DNA of 64,000 nt from Actinospica acidithermotolerans (lineage in GTDB: Bacteria > Actinomycetota > Actinomycetes > Streptomycetales > Catenulisporaceae). Made by a program: the position numbers and the translations under genes. The stretch spans positions 1 through 64,000 of the forward strand of contig NZ_JAGSOH010000010.1 in NCBI RefSeq assembly GCF_018139625.1. Direction: 5' to 3'. Shown here in pieces: positions 56,260-63,802 of the stretch (its first letter is position 1; the number at the start of each line of letters is the position of its first letter). The notes under the pieces were generated by a model that saw only the letters and a program-made list of their open reading frames with translations, made no database searches and was not told the DNA's origin.

Positions 56260-57048
56260 ATGGCCAGGACCCGGCCGGTCGGCACGGTCACCCGCGGCAC
56301 GACCGCGCCGAACCGGCTGCGCCGGGTGGACCGGTGGCTGCTCGGCACGCACAGCCGGCTGCTCTGGTCGGCGGAGCCGGGCGCGCTGGCCGTGGACCTG
56401 GGCTACGGCGCGTACCCGGTGACGACGGTCGAGTGGGCCGAGCGGCTGTGGGCGGTCCGGCCTGACCTGCGGGTGCTCGGCCTGGAGATCGACCCGGCGC
56501 GGGTGGCCGCGGCCGGGCCCTATCAGCGTCCGCCGGGCCTGGCCTTCCGGCTGGGCGGCTTCGAGCTGCCGGTCCCGGCGCCGCCGGTGCTGCTGCGCGC
56601 CTTCAACGTGCTGCGGCAGTACGACGAGGGCGCGGTCGCGGAGGTCTGGGCGCGGCTGTGCTCCGGTCTCGCGCCGGACGGGCTGCTGCTGGAGGGCACC
56701 TGTTCGGAGAACGGCCGGATCGCGGTCTGGGCGACGCTGGACGCCGAGGGCCCGCGCACGCTCAGCTTCGCGGCCAACCTCGCGGCGCTGGAGAGCCCGG
56801 CGATCTTCGCGCAGCGGCTGCCGAAGGTGCTGATCCACCGGAACGTGCCGGGCGAGAGCGTGCACGCCTTCCTGCTGGACTGGGAGCGCGCCTGGGCCGC
56901 CTGCGCGCCGCTCGGCGCCTTCGGCGCCCGGCAGCGGTGGATCGGCGCGGCCCGCGCGCTCAGCGCCGACTGGCCGGTCCTGGACCGTGTCTCCCGCTGG
57001 CGGCTGGGCGAGCTGACCGTGGACTGGCGGGCGCTCGCGCCGAAATGA
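56260..57048 (+). CDS. Class I SAM-dependent methyltransferase
   Basis: A 262-residue protein with SAM motif I AVDLGYGAYPVTTVEWAERL, an acidic loop after beta-2 (VLGLEIDPARVAAA) and NVLRQYDEGAVAEVWARL. Conserved as a pair with the SDR in Streptomyces. Substrate unknown. The N-terminal 30 residues are basic. Confidence 0.83.
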   Translation: MARTRPVGTVTRGTTAPNRLRRVDRWLLGTHSRLLWSAEPGALAVDLGYGAYPVTTVEWAERLWAVRPDLRVLGLEIDPARVAAAGPYQRPPGLAFRLGGFELPVPAPPVLLRAFNVLRQYDEGAVAEVWARLCSGLAPDGLLLEGTCSENGRIAVWATLDAEGPRTLSFAANLAALESPAIFAQRLPKVLIHRNVPGESVHAFLLDWERAWAACAPLGAFGARQRWIGAARALSADWPVLDRVSRWRLGELTVDWRALAPK

Positions 57049-57417
57049 CCCGACGCGGGCCTGCTCGGAAAGAGAGCCCCACCCGCGAGAGCCGACCGAC
57101 GTACTGCCTCGAAGGCCCCGCCGCGCCCACCGCAACCGGTTGCGCTGGCGGGCCTGCGAGAGGCCGGGCACCGCCTGCGGCCTCGGGGAGCTCGCGGGGG
57201 GTAGCTCAGCCGAGGCCGCAGGGGTCGGTGCTCGAGGCACCCTCCGGGGGTCGGGCACCCTCGGAGTAGCGGGGCTTTCCGGCGAACCGGTCCGCCCCGA
57301 CCTTGGGGGGTGACTCACACTATGCCGACCGGAACTTAGCCGGTTGTGAAGGCATTTTGAGAGTTTGCTTTAAACCCGGAGGATCAATGTCGGCGCAGGT
57401 CAGCGCGGGGATGGAGC
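57049..57417 (+). other. 369-bp intergenic region with large hairpin
   Basis: Apart from the hairpin at 57174-57222, GGCACCCTC occurs twice (near 57236 and 57258). An A/T-rich stretch (57345-57375) then precedes a strong ribosome site, GGAGG, at 57378. No conserved gene or known riboswitch is recognised. Confidence 0.4.
57174..57222. terminator. Large nested hairpin downstream of the methyltransferase
   Basis: A 13-bp stem (CCTGCGGCCTCGG / CCGAGGCCGCAGG) encloses an inner GAGCT/AGCTC stem. It is probably a terminator 126 bp after the gene, though a structured RNA is possible. Confidence 0.55.
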
Positions 57418-57524
57418 TTACCAGGGCCCGTAGGGTCCGTCGTGCTGGCGGTTCTTCTGGCCGCGCTTGGGGCTGCGCCCGGAAAGCTGACGCAGCGCGG
57501 GCCGCACGTCGACGGCGTAGATGA
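57387..57524 (+). CDS. Candidate small ORF with a strong ribosome site
   Basis: ATG 57387 is preceded by GGAGG with only 4 nt spacing. The 45-codon product starts MSAQVSAGMELTRARR and becomes very Arg/Ala-rich. The last 107 bp run antisense to the DUF2516 gene, so the Arg-rich part may be only the shadow of that gene. Real translation is uncertain. Confidence 0.25.
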   Translation: MSAQVSAGMELTRARRVRRAGGSSGRAWGCARKADAARAARRRRR

Positions 57525-57768
57525 TCGCCGCGGCGGCTCCGATGATCGTCAGGAACGAGACGAACGAGCCCCACTTGAGGTCGTAGAAGGCCGCGATCCC
57601 GAGGATCAGCAGCCAGGCGACCTTGGTCAGCTTGCCGGCGGCCACGTAGGCGCTGGCCGGCCGGATGGCCGCGTCGATGAAGACGAAGAGCTTGAAGCAG
57701 AACAGCGCGAGCAGGAGCAGGTTCAGCACGCTGAAGAAAGTGTCGGTGATCAAGCCGCTGCCCAGCAT
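57418..57768 (-). CDS. DUF2516 family membrane protein
   Basis: A 116-residue membrane protein with about three spans (FFSVLNLLLLALFCFKLFVF, KVAWLLILGIAAFYDL and SFLTIIGAAAAIIYAVDVRP) and a basic tail. It matches DUF2516, an actinobacterial family of unknown role found beside this XRE regulator. ATG 57768 has AAGGGA 7 nt upstream. Confidence 0.9.
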   Translation of the reverse strand: MLGSGLITDTFFSVLNLLLLALFCFKLFVFIDAAIRPASAYVAAGKLTKVAWLLILGIAAFYDLKWGSFVSFLTIIGAAAAIIYAVDVRPALRQLSGRSPKRGQKNRQHDGPYGPW

Positions 57769-57910
57769 GTGCCCGTCCCTTCGATTCGGCTTCCAGAGGC
57801 GATGGTCCGCGAGGTGCGGATACCCCGCAGGCATCCCACGCTACCCCGAACGCGGGATGCCTCGGCGTTTTCTCAGTTTTTTCCGTCGCCCGGTCCGGTC
57901 CCGGCCGCCC

Positions 57911-58624
57911 TTACGGCTTCGGCGGGCGCGGGGTCTTCGGCGCGCTCGGGCGCTTGCGCGGCGGGGCCTTCTTCGCGGCCGGGTTCGGCGTCGCGGGACG
58001 GCTCGGGGCGCCCGGCTCGGTGTCCGCGACGGCCTCCGCGGCCTCCGCGGCCTGCTCGGCCTCCTCAGCCTCGGCGGCCGCGATGAAGACCTCGGCGGCC
58101 TCGGCGGCGGACTCGGCCGGCCCCCCGACGATCTCGTCGTCCTCGACGACCTGCTCGACGACGACCTTCACAGTGCCGTCCTCGCCGGCGACGGACTCGT
58201 CCTCGGCGGATTCGGCCTTGCCGCCGGAGAAGCGCAGGACGATGACCTTGCCGCGCTCGGCGAGCTCGTCGTAGGTCTCCACCGCCTTGCCGGCGGCCTC
58301 GAGCAGCCGGCCGACCTGCTGGAGCGCCACGGTCTGCGCGGTGGCGCGCAGCGCCTCGGTGTCCGGGCGCAGGCCCTTGGCCGCCACGCCCTGCACGGTC
58401 GCGCCGGCCTTGGCGATCTTCTCCGGCGCCTCGGCGGCGATCTTGTTAGCCAGCGTGGTCAGCGTGGCACCGGCCTCGGCGAGCAGCGTCGGGGCGTCCT
58501 TGAACCGCTCGGGGGCGTCCTTGAGCTTCTCGGCGGCGAGGTCGCCCGCGCCGGCCAGCGCGTACAGCGGCTTGGGGTCGCTCAGCGTCTTGCGGATTTC
58601 GTCGGTGATGGCCATCTCAGTCAT
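57911..58624 (-). CDS. Helical HbhA-like protein with Ala/Glu-rich and Lys/Pro-rich tail
   Basis: A 237-residue protein. Residues 1-130 form amphipathic helices (PLYALAGAGDLAAEKLKDAP, ALQQVGRLLEAAGKAVETYD) like heparin-binding hemagglutinin homologues. An acidic Ala/Glu segment follows, then a basic Pro/Lys/Arg tail (AAKKAPPRKRPSAPKTPRPP). Such tails bind nucleic acid or polyanions in relatives. The ATG overlaps the end of the XRE regulator by 8 bp, so the two are co-expressed. Confidence 0.78.
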   Translation of the reverse strand: MTEMAITDEIRKTLSDPKPLYALAGAGDLAAEKLKDAPERFKDAPTLLAEAGATLTTLANKIAAEAPEKIAKAGATVQGVAAKGLRPDTEALRATAQTVALQQVGRLLEAAGKAVETYDELAERGKVIVLRFSGGKAESAEDESVAGEDGTVKVVVEQVVEDDEIVGGPAESAAEAAEVFIAAAEAEEAEQAAEAAEAVADTEPGAPSRPATPNPAAKKAPPRKRPSAPKTPRPPKP

Positions 58625-59030
58625 TGCCTTCCTGCCCGCGCAGGGAGAGGTAGATCTCCCGCAGGGCGTTCTTCTGACGTGGGGTCAAATGGGGGTCGGC
58701 GGCGATGGCGGCGAGCACGCCCGTCCGCTCCGCCGGCTGTTCCGCCCCTCGGCGCTCGTCGCCGTCCTCGGCCGCCGCACCCTGCTCCCCGTCGAGCAGC
58801 CCGGCCCGGACGTACAGCGTCTCCGCGGAGATCTGCAGGGCCTTGGCGAGCTGTTGGAGCACGTCGGCGCTGGGCTTGCGCAGCCCGCGCTCGATCTGGC
58901 TGAGGTAGGGGTTGGACACCCCGGACACCGAGGCCAGCTGCCGCAGCGAGTACTGCGCGCTCTCCCGCTGTTCGCGGATGTACGCGCCGAGCTGGGCCAG
59001 CCGGACCGGGCCGAGGTGCAGATCTGTCAC
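58617..59030 (-). CDS. XRE-family helix-turn-helix regulator
   Basis: A 137-residue protein. The Cro/C1 HTH spans about residues 10-70: LGAYIREQRESAQYSLRQLA, SVSGVSNPYLSQIERGLRKP. The C-terminus is acidic with a helical end (LTPRQKNALREIYLSLRG). GTG 59030 is chosen by homology. A GCTTGC/GCAAGC palindrome array sits 22-45 bp upstream, implying autoregulation. It likely controls the downstream HbhA-like gene. Confidence 0.88.
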   Translation of the reverse strand: MTDLHLGPVRLAQLGAYIREQRESAQYSLRQLASVSGVSNPYLSQIERGLRKPSADVLQQLAKALQISAETLYVRAGLLDGEQGAAAEDGDERRGAEQPAERTGVLAAIAADPHLTPRQKNALREIYLSLRGQEGND

Positions 59031-59051
59031 GAGTCCACGGTAGGCGGAGGT

Positions 59052-59075
59052 GCTTGCTTTTGCAAGCGCGCTTGC
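59052..59075. promoter_or_regulatory. Triple half-site operator upstream of the XRE regulator
   Basis: GCTTGC-TTTT-GCAAGC-GC-GCTTGC comprises two overlapping perfect palindromes that share the central GCAAGC. Its position at -22 to -45 of the start codon suits a repressor site. Confidence 0.6.
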
Positions 59076-59082
59076 TAGCACG

Positions 59083-59616
59083 TCAGGCGAGCAGCTCGTC
59101 CACCCGCGCCTCGCCGGCCCGGTAGCGGCGGGCGAGTTCGGCGGCGTACGCGTCGACCACGTGCTGCACGGTGCGGCGCAGCGCGGAGATCTCCTGCTCG
59201 TGCCGGGTGAGCCGGTCGGCCACCTCGGTGAGCCGGGCCGCGGTGCAGGAGTCGAGGTCGGGCAGGTCTATCTCGGCGAGCGCGGCCTCCATCTCGAGCC
59301 GGTACTCGCCCACGGACACCCCGCCGACCGGCAGGTGCCGGGCCGAGGCCTGCCGGGGCGCCGGCTGGTCGGCCAGGATCTCGGTCAGCCGGTCGATCAG
59401 CGGGCTCGCGTCGCCCGCGGCCCGGCCGCGCAGCTCGGCGGTGATTATGTCGATCCGGCCATGCAGCAGCCGGCGGAGGTAGGACAGGTCGGCCTCCTCC
59501 GCGATCGCCTCGCCGCGCCGCTCGCGCAGCTCGGCGGTGCCGAGGCCGCTCAGGTCCAGGTCGGCGGCGAGCACCCGGTCGAGGCGCCGCTCGGCGCGCC
59601 GCGTCACGTCCGTCAT
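59083..59616 (-). CDS. rsiG: RsiG, c-di-GMP-dependent anti-sigma factor for WhiG
   Basis: A 177-residue antiparallel helical protein. The c-di-GMP-binding signature E(X3)S(X2)R(X3)Q(X3)D of Streptomyces RsiG is perfect in the C-terminal helix (E140, S144, R147, Q151, D155). It is nearly perfect in the N-terminal helix (E41, S45, R48, H52, D56), where His replaces Gln. With c-di-GMP bound, RsiG sequesters the sporulation sigma factor WhiG. whiG is not in the window. The location next to ygfZ/nur is consistent with Streptomyces. Confidence 0.87.
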   Translation of the reverse strand: MTDVTRRAERRLDRVLAADLDLSGLGTAELRERRGEAIAEEADLSYLRRLLHGRIDIITAELRGRAAGDASPLIDRLTEILADQPAPRQASARHLPVGGVSVGEYRLEMEAALAEIDLPDLDSCTAARLTEVADRLTRHEQEISALRRTVQHVVDAYAAELARRYRAGEARVDELLA

Positions 59617-59742
59617 GGCTGCATAGTGCCACGGTGCTCGCCCGTACGGCCCATTGACAGACGACTGTCACCCGATCAGCTGAGCGTGCGGGCGGAAAAC
59701 GTCCGCCCCCTCGATCGGAAACCGGCCTATTCGGTATCGGAT

Positions 59743-60729
59743 TCAGACCGGACGGCGCAGCCGCTCCCGCGCGATGCCGCCGGTGTCCGGCGCGACGACG
59801 ACCTCCTGGCTGGCCGGGACGCCGTCGGCCTGCAGCACGGCGTCCACCGGGACGGTGCGCTTGACCACGGCGAGCGCGATCGGGCCGAGCTCGTAGTGCC
59901 GGGCCGAGCTGGTCACGGCGCCGACCTCGCGGTCGTCCAGCAGCACCGGCGAGCCGTGCGGCGGCAGGTGCTCCTCGGTGCCGTCGAGGTGCAGCATCAC
60001 GAGGCGGCGCGGCGGGTGGCCGAGGTTCTCCACCCGGGCGACGGTCTCCTGGCCGCGGTAGCAGCCCTTGTTGAGATGGACCGCCGAGCCGATCCAGCCG
60101 AGCTCGTGCGGGATGCTCCGCTGGTCCGTCTCCAGCCCGGCGCGCGGCCGGTGCCCGGCGATCCGCAGCGCCTCCGCGGCCCAGACGCCGGCCGGGTGCG
60201 CGTGCGTGCGGCCGTACTCGGCGAGGCGTTCGCGGGGCAGGAACAGCTCGCGGGCGCCGCCGGGCAGCTCGCGGGCGACCACGTCGGCGATCTCACTCGG
60301 CGCGGGCTCGTAGACGAGCGCGTATTCGCCGGTCACGTCGGCGGGTTCGACCTCGAGCATGAAGCGCATCCTGGTCAGGAACGCGGCGAACGGCTCGGCC
60401 GTGCCCGGCTCTACGTGCGCCCAGGTGGACTCGCCGTCGTCGACGAGGTAGAGCGCGTATTCGATGCGGCCGTTGGGATCGAGCAGCAGCGTCTCGGTCG
60501 CTTCGTGCGGCGCCAGGCCGCTCAGGTGCTGCGTGGTCAGCGTGTGCAGCAGGGCGAGGCGGTCCTTGCCGCCGATGCGCAGCACGCCGCGGTGCGAGAG
60601 GTCCACGAAGCCGCGGCCCGCCTCCAGCTCGCGCTGTTCCACGTGCGGATTGCCGTAGTGCGCGGCGACGCCCTCGTCGGGGGCTTCGGCCGGGACGGCG
60701 CCGGGCAGGTCGAGCAGGGGGGATCGCAT
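59743..60729 (-). CDS. ygfZ: YgfZ/GcvT-like folate-binding Fe-S cluster assembly protein
   Basis: A 328-residue protein of the CAF17/YgfZ family. The diagnostic motif KGCYRGQE lies in HLNKGCYRGQETVARVENLG. The GcvT-like domain starts at RGFVDLSHRGVLRIGGKDRL. It acts in folate-dependent maturation or repair of iron-sulfur enzymes. It begins 8 bp after nur, so the two are probably co-transcribed. Confidence 0.92.
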   Translation of the reverse strand: MRSPLLDLPGAVPAEAPDEGVAAHYGNPHVEQRELEAGRGFVDLSHRGVLRIGGKDRLALLHTLTTQHLSGLAPHEATETLLLDPNGRIEYALYLVDDGESTWAHVEPGTAEPFAAFLTRMRFMLEVEPADVTGEYALVYEPAPSEIADVVARELPGGARELFLPRERLAEYGRTHAHPAGVWAAEALRIAGHRPRAGLETDQRSIPHELGWIGSAVHLNKGCYRGQETVARVENLGHPPRRLVMLHLDGTEEHLPPHGSPVLLDDREVGAVTSSARHYELGPIALAVVKRTVPVDAVLQADGVPASQEVVVAPDTGGIARERLRRPV

Positions 60730-60736
60730 AACCGGA

Positions 60737-61228
60737 TCAACTCGCGGAACCGGCCGAGTTGTTCCCGGATCCGTGCCGGGCCGTGTTCGCGCTCACCCCG
60801 CCGGCCACGCACTCGGCGCAGCGGCCGAACAGGGCGAAGTGCGCGACGTCCGTCTCGAAGCCGAATCGTGCGCGCAGGCCCTCGACCAGCGAGTCGGCGC
60901 AGCTCGCGGCGACCTCGGTGATCTTGCCGCACGAGCCGCAGACGAGGTGCAGGTGGTCCCGCTCGTGCGCGGCGTGGTAGATCGGCGCGCCGTGGCCCAG
61001 GTGGGTGTGCGAGACGAGGTCGAGCTCCTCGAGCAGCTCGAGTGTGCGGTAGACCGTGGAGAGGTTCACCGAGCTCGCGGTGCGCTGCACCTCCGCGCAG
61101 ATGGCGTCCGGGGTGGCGTGTTCGAGCGCGAGCACGGCGCCGAGGACGAGCTGGCGGGCCGGGGTGAGCCGGTAGCCCTTGGCCCGCAGCTCCTCGGTCA
61201 GGTCGATGGGTGCACCGCTGGACGACAC
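60737..61228 (-). CDS. nur: Fur-family regulator, Nur (nickel-responsive) orthologue
   Basis: A 163-residue Fur protein. KGYRLTPARQLVLGAVLALE, STVYRTLELLEELDLVSHTH and HLGHGAPIYH match Streptomyces Nur closely, as does HFALFGRCAEC. The nickel-site histidines of Nur (HxH in SHTHLG and H in VAHFALF) are kept. The second site has ERDHLH where Nur has RHHHIH, so one ligand is changed. CGSC and CAEC are retained. GTG 61228. Nur controls nickel uptake and superoxide dismutases. Confidence 0.85.
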   Translation of the reverse strand: MSSSGAPIDLTEELRAKGYRLTPARQLVLGAVLALEHATPDAICAEVQRTASSVNLSTVYRTLELLEELDLVSHTHLGHGAPIYHAAHERDHLHLVCGSCGKITEVAASCADSLVEGLRARFGFETDVAHFALFGRCAECVAGGVSANTARHGSGNNSAGSAS

Positions 61229-61269
61229 GCATCCAACTGTACGCCGTGGCGAGACCCCGTTTCTTATCG

Positions 61270-61770
61270 CTATTTCACGCGCTTGAGCTGCGCGGCGAGG
61301 TGGTTCTGGATCTCCTTGCCGACGGCCGCCATGTCGAAGGTCCAGTACAGGTCGCCCTTCACCAGGCCGTAGAGGCGGTGGCCGGCCGAGTACTCCTTCG
61401 CCGAGCCGGTGCGCGCGACGGCGTCGGTGCGCAGCTCGATCTTGCCGTTGTCGACCGCGCCGAGCCAGATCTCGACGATGCCGGTCGGGTGCGCGAGCAC
61501 GAGCTCGACCTGGTTGTCCGGCTGCGGCCGCCAGTAGCCGTGCTCGCGGGCGAGCGGCCTGACCTTCTCCCCGGCCTCGTCGATCAGCCAGGAGCGCGAC
61601 TCGTAGTCCAGGAACGCCTTGCCCGGCGTATAGGAGACGACGACCTCCTGGCCGAAGCGGAAGTCCTCGATCGTCGGGTACTGACCCAGGCCGACCCCCG
61701 CCCACTCGCCGATCAGGAACGACAGCGGCAGCAGCGCCGGGTCCAGATCGGTCGGGATGGTGATCGGCAT
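61270..61770 (-). CDS. Nitrobindin-like haem-binding beta-barrel (peroxynitrite isomerase family)
   Basis: A 166-residue protein with the FABP-like signature GEWAGVGLGQYP. The C-terminal haem-ligand histidine sits in EIQNHLAAQL. Relatives bind ferric haem and convert peroxynitrite to nitrate. ATG 61770 overlaps the stop of the small membrane-protein gene by one base, and nur follows 41 bp later. Confidence 0.9.
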   Translation of the reverse strand: MPITIPTDLDPALLPLSFLIGEWAGVGLGQYPTIEDFRFGQEVVVSYTPGKAFLDYESRSWLIDEAGEKVRPLAREHGYWRPQPDNQVELVLAHPTGIVEIWLGAVDNGKIELRTDAVARTGSAKEYSAGHRLYGLVKGDLYWTFDMAAVGKEIQNHLAAQLKRVK

Positions 61771-61868
61771 CAGCTCTGGCCCTTGAACAGCTTGAGCACC
61801 ACGTAGCCGGCGAACCAGACGACGGCGATGAACATCACCACGAGCAAGGCGGTGAAGAAGTTCTCCAT
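61770..61868 (-). CDS. 32-residue single-span membrane peptide
   Basis: ATG 61868 has AGGAG 9 nt upstream. The product is one hydrophobic span (FFTALLVVMFIAVVWFAGYV) with a short basic end (LKLFKGQS). Its TGA overlaps the nitrobindin ATG (TGATG), so translation is coupled. Function unknown. Confidence 0.75.
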   Translation of the reverse strand: MENFFTALLVVMFIAVVWFAGYVVLKLFKGQS

Positions 61869-61935
61869 GACGTTGCGCTCCTGTGCGTCAAGGGCTGGGC
61901 GGTTGCGCCTCGATTCTAAATTACGCTCGGTGGGC

Positions 61936-62301
61936 ATGACGATCCGAAACCTCGTTATCAAGCTCACGTCCGGCGCCGAGGCGGCCGAGCGCACGGCGCA
62001 GGCCTTCACCGTCGCGGCGGTCGCCGCGTCCTCCGGCGCCCGCGTCTCGCTCTGGCTGACCGGGGAGTCCTCCTGGTTCGCGCTCCCCGGGCGCGCGGAG
62101 GAGTTCGAGCTGCCGCACTCCGCGCCGCTGCCCGACCTGCTGGAGGCGATCCTGGCGAACGGCACCGTGACCCTGTGCACGCAGTGCGCCGCGCGGCGGG
62201 AGATCACCGAGCCGATGCTGCGTCCCGGCGTGCGGATCGCCGGCGCGCAGGTGTTCGCGTCCGAGATCCTGCAGGACGGGACGCAGGCGCTCGTCTACTG
62301 A
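61936..62301 (+). CDS. DsrE-family sulfur-relay-like protein
   Basis: A 121-residue DsrE/YchN fold: RNLVIKLTSGAEAAERTAQA, then SGARVSLWLTGESSWFAL. Two close cysteines in VTLCTQCAARREI could carry persulfide. DsrE proteins relay sulfur or regulate. The TAAATT element about 15 nt upstream and the lack of a ribosome site hint at a very short leader. It faces DUF1416-sseA, which also handles sulfur. Confidence 0.87.
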   Translation: MTIRNLVIKLTSGAEAAERTAQAFTVAAVAASSGARVSLWLTGESSWFALPGRAEEFELPHSAPLPDLLEAILANGTVTLCTQCAARREITEPMLRPGVRIAGAQVFASEILQDGTQALVY

Positions 62302-62329
62302 GAACGGCGGGGGACGGCGAGGGGAACGG

Positions 62330-62362
62330 CGAGGGCCCCCGGCGAGCTGCCGGGGGCCCTCG
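62330..62362. terminator. Hairpin terminator between dsrE-like and DUF1416 genes
   Basis: A perfect 14-bp stem (CGAGGGCCCCCGGC / GCCGGGGGCCCTCG) with loop GAGCT lies between convergent genes. Confidence 0.85.
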
Positions 62363-62380
62363 GAACGCACGTCGCGCGGA

Positions 62381-62671
62381 TCAGACCGCGATCGCGACCT
62401 CGTGCACCTGACCCTGCGCGGCGACCACGGCGCGGTCGGCGGTGCCGCCGGGCACCAGCGCGCGCAGCGTCCAGCTGCCGGGCGCCGCGAAGAAGCGGAA
62501 CGCACCGGTCGCGGAGGTCGGGACCTCGGCGGTGAACTCGCCGTCCGCGTTGAGCAGGCGGACGTAGCCGGTGACCGGCACGCCGTCCTTGCTGATCGTT
62601 CCCTCGATCACGGTTTCCTTGGACACGTCGATACCCTCCCGGGAAAGGCCGCCGGTGGTGGCGCCGCACAT
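62381..62671 (-). CDS. DUF1416 protein
   Basis: A 96-residue protein beginning MCGATTGGLSREGIDVSKET and folding as a transthyretin-like beta sandwich (GYVRLLNADGEFTAEVPTSA). Invariably found just after the rhodanese gene in actinobacteria, here 25 bp downstream. The N-terminal cysteine is conserved and may accept sulfur; the role is unproven. Confidence 0.92.
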   Translation of the reverse strand: MCGATTGGLSREGIDVSKETVIEGTISKDGVPVTGYVRLLNADGEFTAEVPTSATGAFRFFAAPGSWTLRALVPGGTADRAVVAAQGQVHEVAIAV

Positions 62672-62696
62672 ATCAGTTACCTCTTTCCGCTGACGC

Positions 62697-63530
62697 TCAG
62701 GCGCCGAGCTCGATCGGAACGCCGACCAGGGAGCCGTACTCGGTCCACGAGCCGTCGTAGTTCTTCACGTTCTGCTGGCCGAGCAGCTCGTGCAGCACGA
62801 ACCAGGTGTGCGCGGAGCGCTCGCCGATGCGGCAGTAGGCGATCGTGTCCTTGGCCAGGTCCACGCCCTCCTGCTGGTACAGCTCGGTCAGCTCCGCGTC
62901 GGACTTGAAGGTGCCGTCGTCGTTCGCGGCCTTCGACCACGGGATGTTCTTGGCGCTCGGCACGTGGCCGGGGCGCTGCGACTGCTCCTGCGGCAGGTGC
63001 GCCGGGGCGAGCAGCTTGCCCGAGAACTCGTCGGGGCTGCGCACGTCGACCAGGTTCTTGACGTTGATCGCGGACACGACCTCGTCGCGGAACGCGCGGA
63101 TGGTCTCGTCCTGCTCCTGGGCCGTGTAGTTCGTGGCGGCGCGGGACGGCACCTCCTCGACCAGGTCGCGGGAGTCGAGCTCCCACTTCTTGCGGCCGCC
63201 GTCGAGGAGCTTGACGTCCTGGTGGCCGTAGAGCTTGAAGTACCAGTAGGCGTAGGAGGCGAACCAGTTGTTGTTGCCGCCGTAGAGCACCACGGTGGTG
63301 TCGTTGGCGATGCCGCGCTCGGACAGCAGGGCCTCGAACTGCTCCTTGTTGACGAAGTCGCGGCGGACCGGGTCCTGCAGGTCGCGCTTCCAGTCGATCC
63401 GGATCGCGTTGCGGATGTGGTTCTTCTCGTAGGCGCTGGTGTCCTCGTCCACTTCCACGACGGCCACCTTCGGGTCGTCGAGGTGCTGCTCGACCCAATC
63501 GGCGTCGACCAGGACGTCGCTGCGGCTCAT
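62697..63530 (-). CDS. sseA: Thiosulfate/3-mercaptopyruvate sulfurtransferase (double rhodanese)
   Basis: A 277-residue tandem rhodanese. The N-terminal inactive domain starts at DVLVDADWVEQHLDDPKVAV. The C-terminal catalytic domain has the active Cys in AYCRIGERSAHTWF. Called CysA or SseA in Streptomyces. It moves sulfane sulfur from thiosulfate or mercaptopyruvate to acceptors. ATG 63530 has GGAG 6 nt upstream. A leader peptide with regulatory potential precedes it. Confidence 0.94.
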   Translation of the reverse strand: MSRSDVLVDADWVEQHLDDPKVAVVEVDEDTSAYEKNHIRNAIRIDWKRDLQDPVRRDFVNKEQFEALLSERGIANDTTVVLYGGNNNWFASYAYWYFKLYGHQDVKLLDGGRKKWELDSRDLVEEVPSRAATNYTAQEQDETIRAFRDEVVSAINVKNLVDVRSPDEFSGKLLAPAHLPQEQSQRPGHVPSAKNIPWSKAANDDGTFKSDAELTELYQQEGVDLAKDTIAYCRIGERSAHTWFVLHELLGQQNVKNYDGSWTEYGSLVGVPIELGA

Positions 63531-63664
63531 ATGAGTCTCCTGATGCTAAGGGGTGTTCAATGCCGGGAATGCCGGATAACTCGCGTGCTGGGGTGCGGGG
63601 CCCGTACCAGGCTCGAAGGAGGCCGCCCGCCGGAGTCCGGACAGGGCGCGGCACTCGCCTGGAA

Positions 63665-63745
63665 TCAGGCCAGGCGACACAGGCAGGTGGCGACGCGGCA
63701 CAGGTCGACTGCGCGCCGCTTGGTGAGCTCTGCCTGAGGCCTCAT
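63665..63745 (-). CDS. Leaderless Cys-containing leader peptide upstream of sseA
   Basis: A 26-residue peptide starting MRPQAELTKRRAVDLCRVAT and ending CLCRLA. Actinobacterial sulfur operons often carry such putative leader peptides with an R-x-VDLxRV core and clustered Cys. Three Cys codons lie close to the stop. A -10 element TAGTAT is 7 nt before the ATG, so the transcript should start at the ATG. A hairpin (CGCCTGG/CCAGGCG) overlaps the last codons and stop. Cysteine-responsive attenuation of sseA is inferred. Confidence 0.8.
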   Translation of the reverse strand: MRPQAELTKRRAVDLCRVATCLCRLA

Positions 63746-63752
63746 GTCGTCG

Positions 63753-63782
63753 ATACTAGGGACGGATCGGGCGGACTGTCAC
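63753..63782 (-). promoter_or_regulatory. Predicted promoter giving a leaderless sseA leader transcript
   Basis: On the minus strand, -35 GTGACA (63777-63782), an 18-nt spacer and -10 TAGTAT (63753-63758). The start codon of the leader peptide is 7 nt downstream of the -10. Confidence 0.65.
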
Positions 63783-63787
63783 GAACA

Positions 63788-63802
63788 TCTCACTAAGTGA
63801 GA
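63788..63802. promoter_or_regulatory. Palindromic operator upstream of the sseA promoter
   Basis: TCTCACT-A-AGTGAGA is a perfect 15-nt palindrome 5 bp upstream of the -35. A further GTCTCAC half-site lies at 63808-63814. This suggests an activator or a sulfur-responsive regulator. Confidence 0.6.

Noticed and set aside
57345-57362. A second Rex-like site (TTGTGAAGGCATTTTGAG)
   Set aside because: Only one half-site matches; the CACAA arm is missing.
57049-57386. A ydaO (c-di-AMP) or cobalamin riboswitch
   Set aside because: The conserved core sequences of these riboswitches are not found; only generic GC-rich hairpins are seen.
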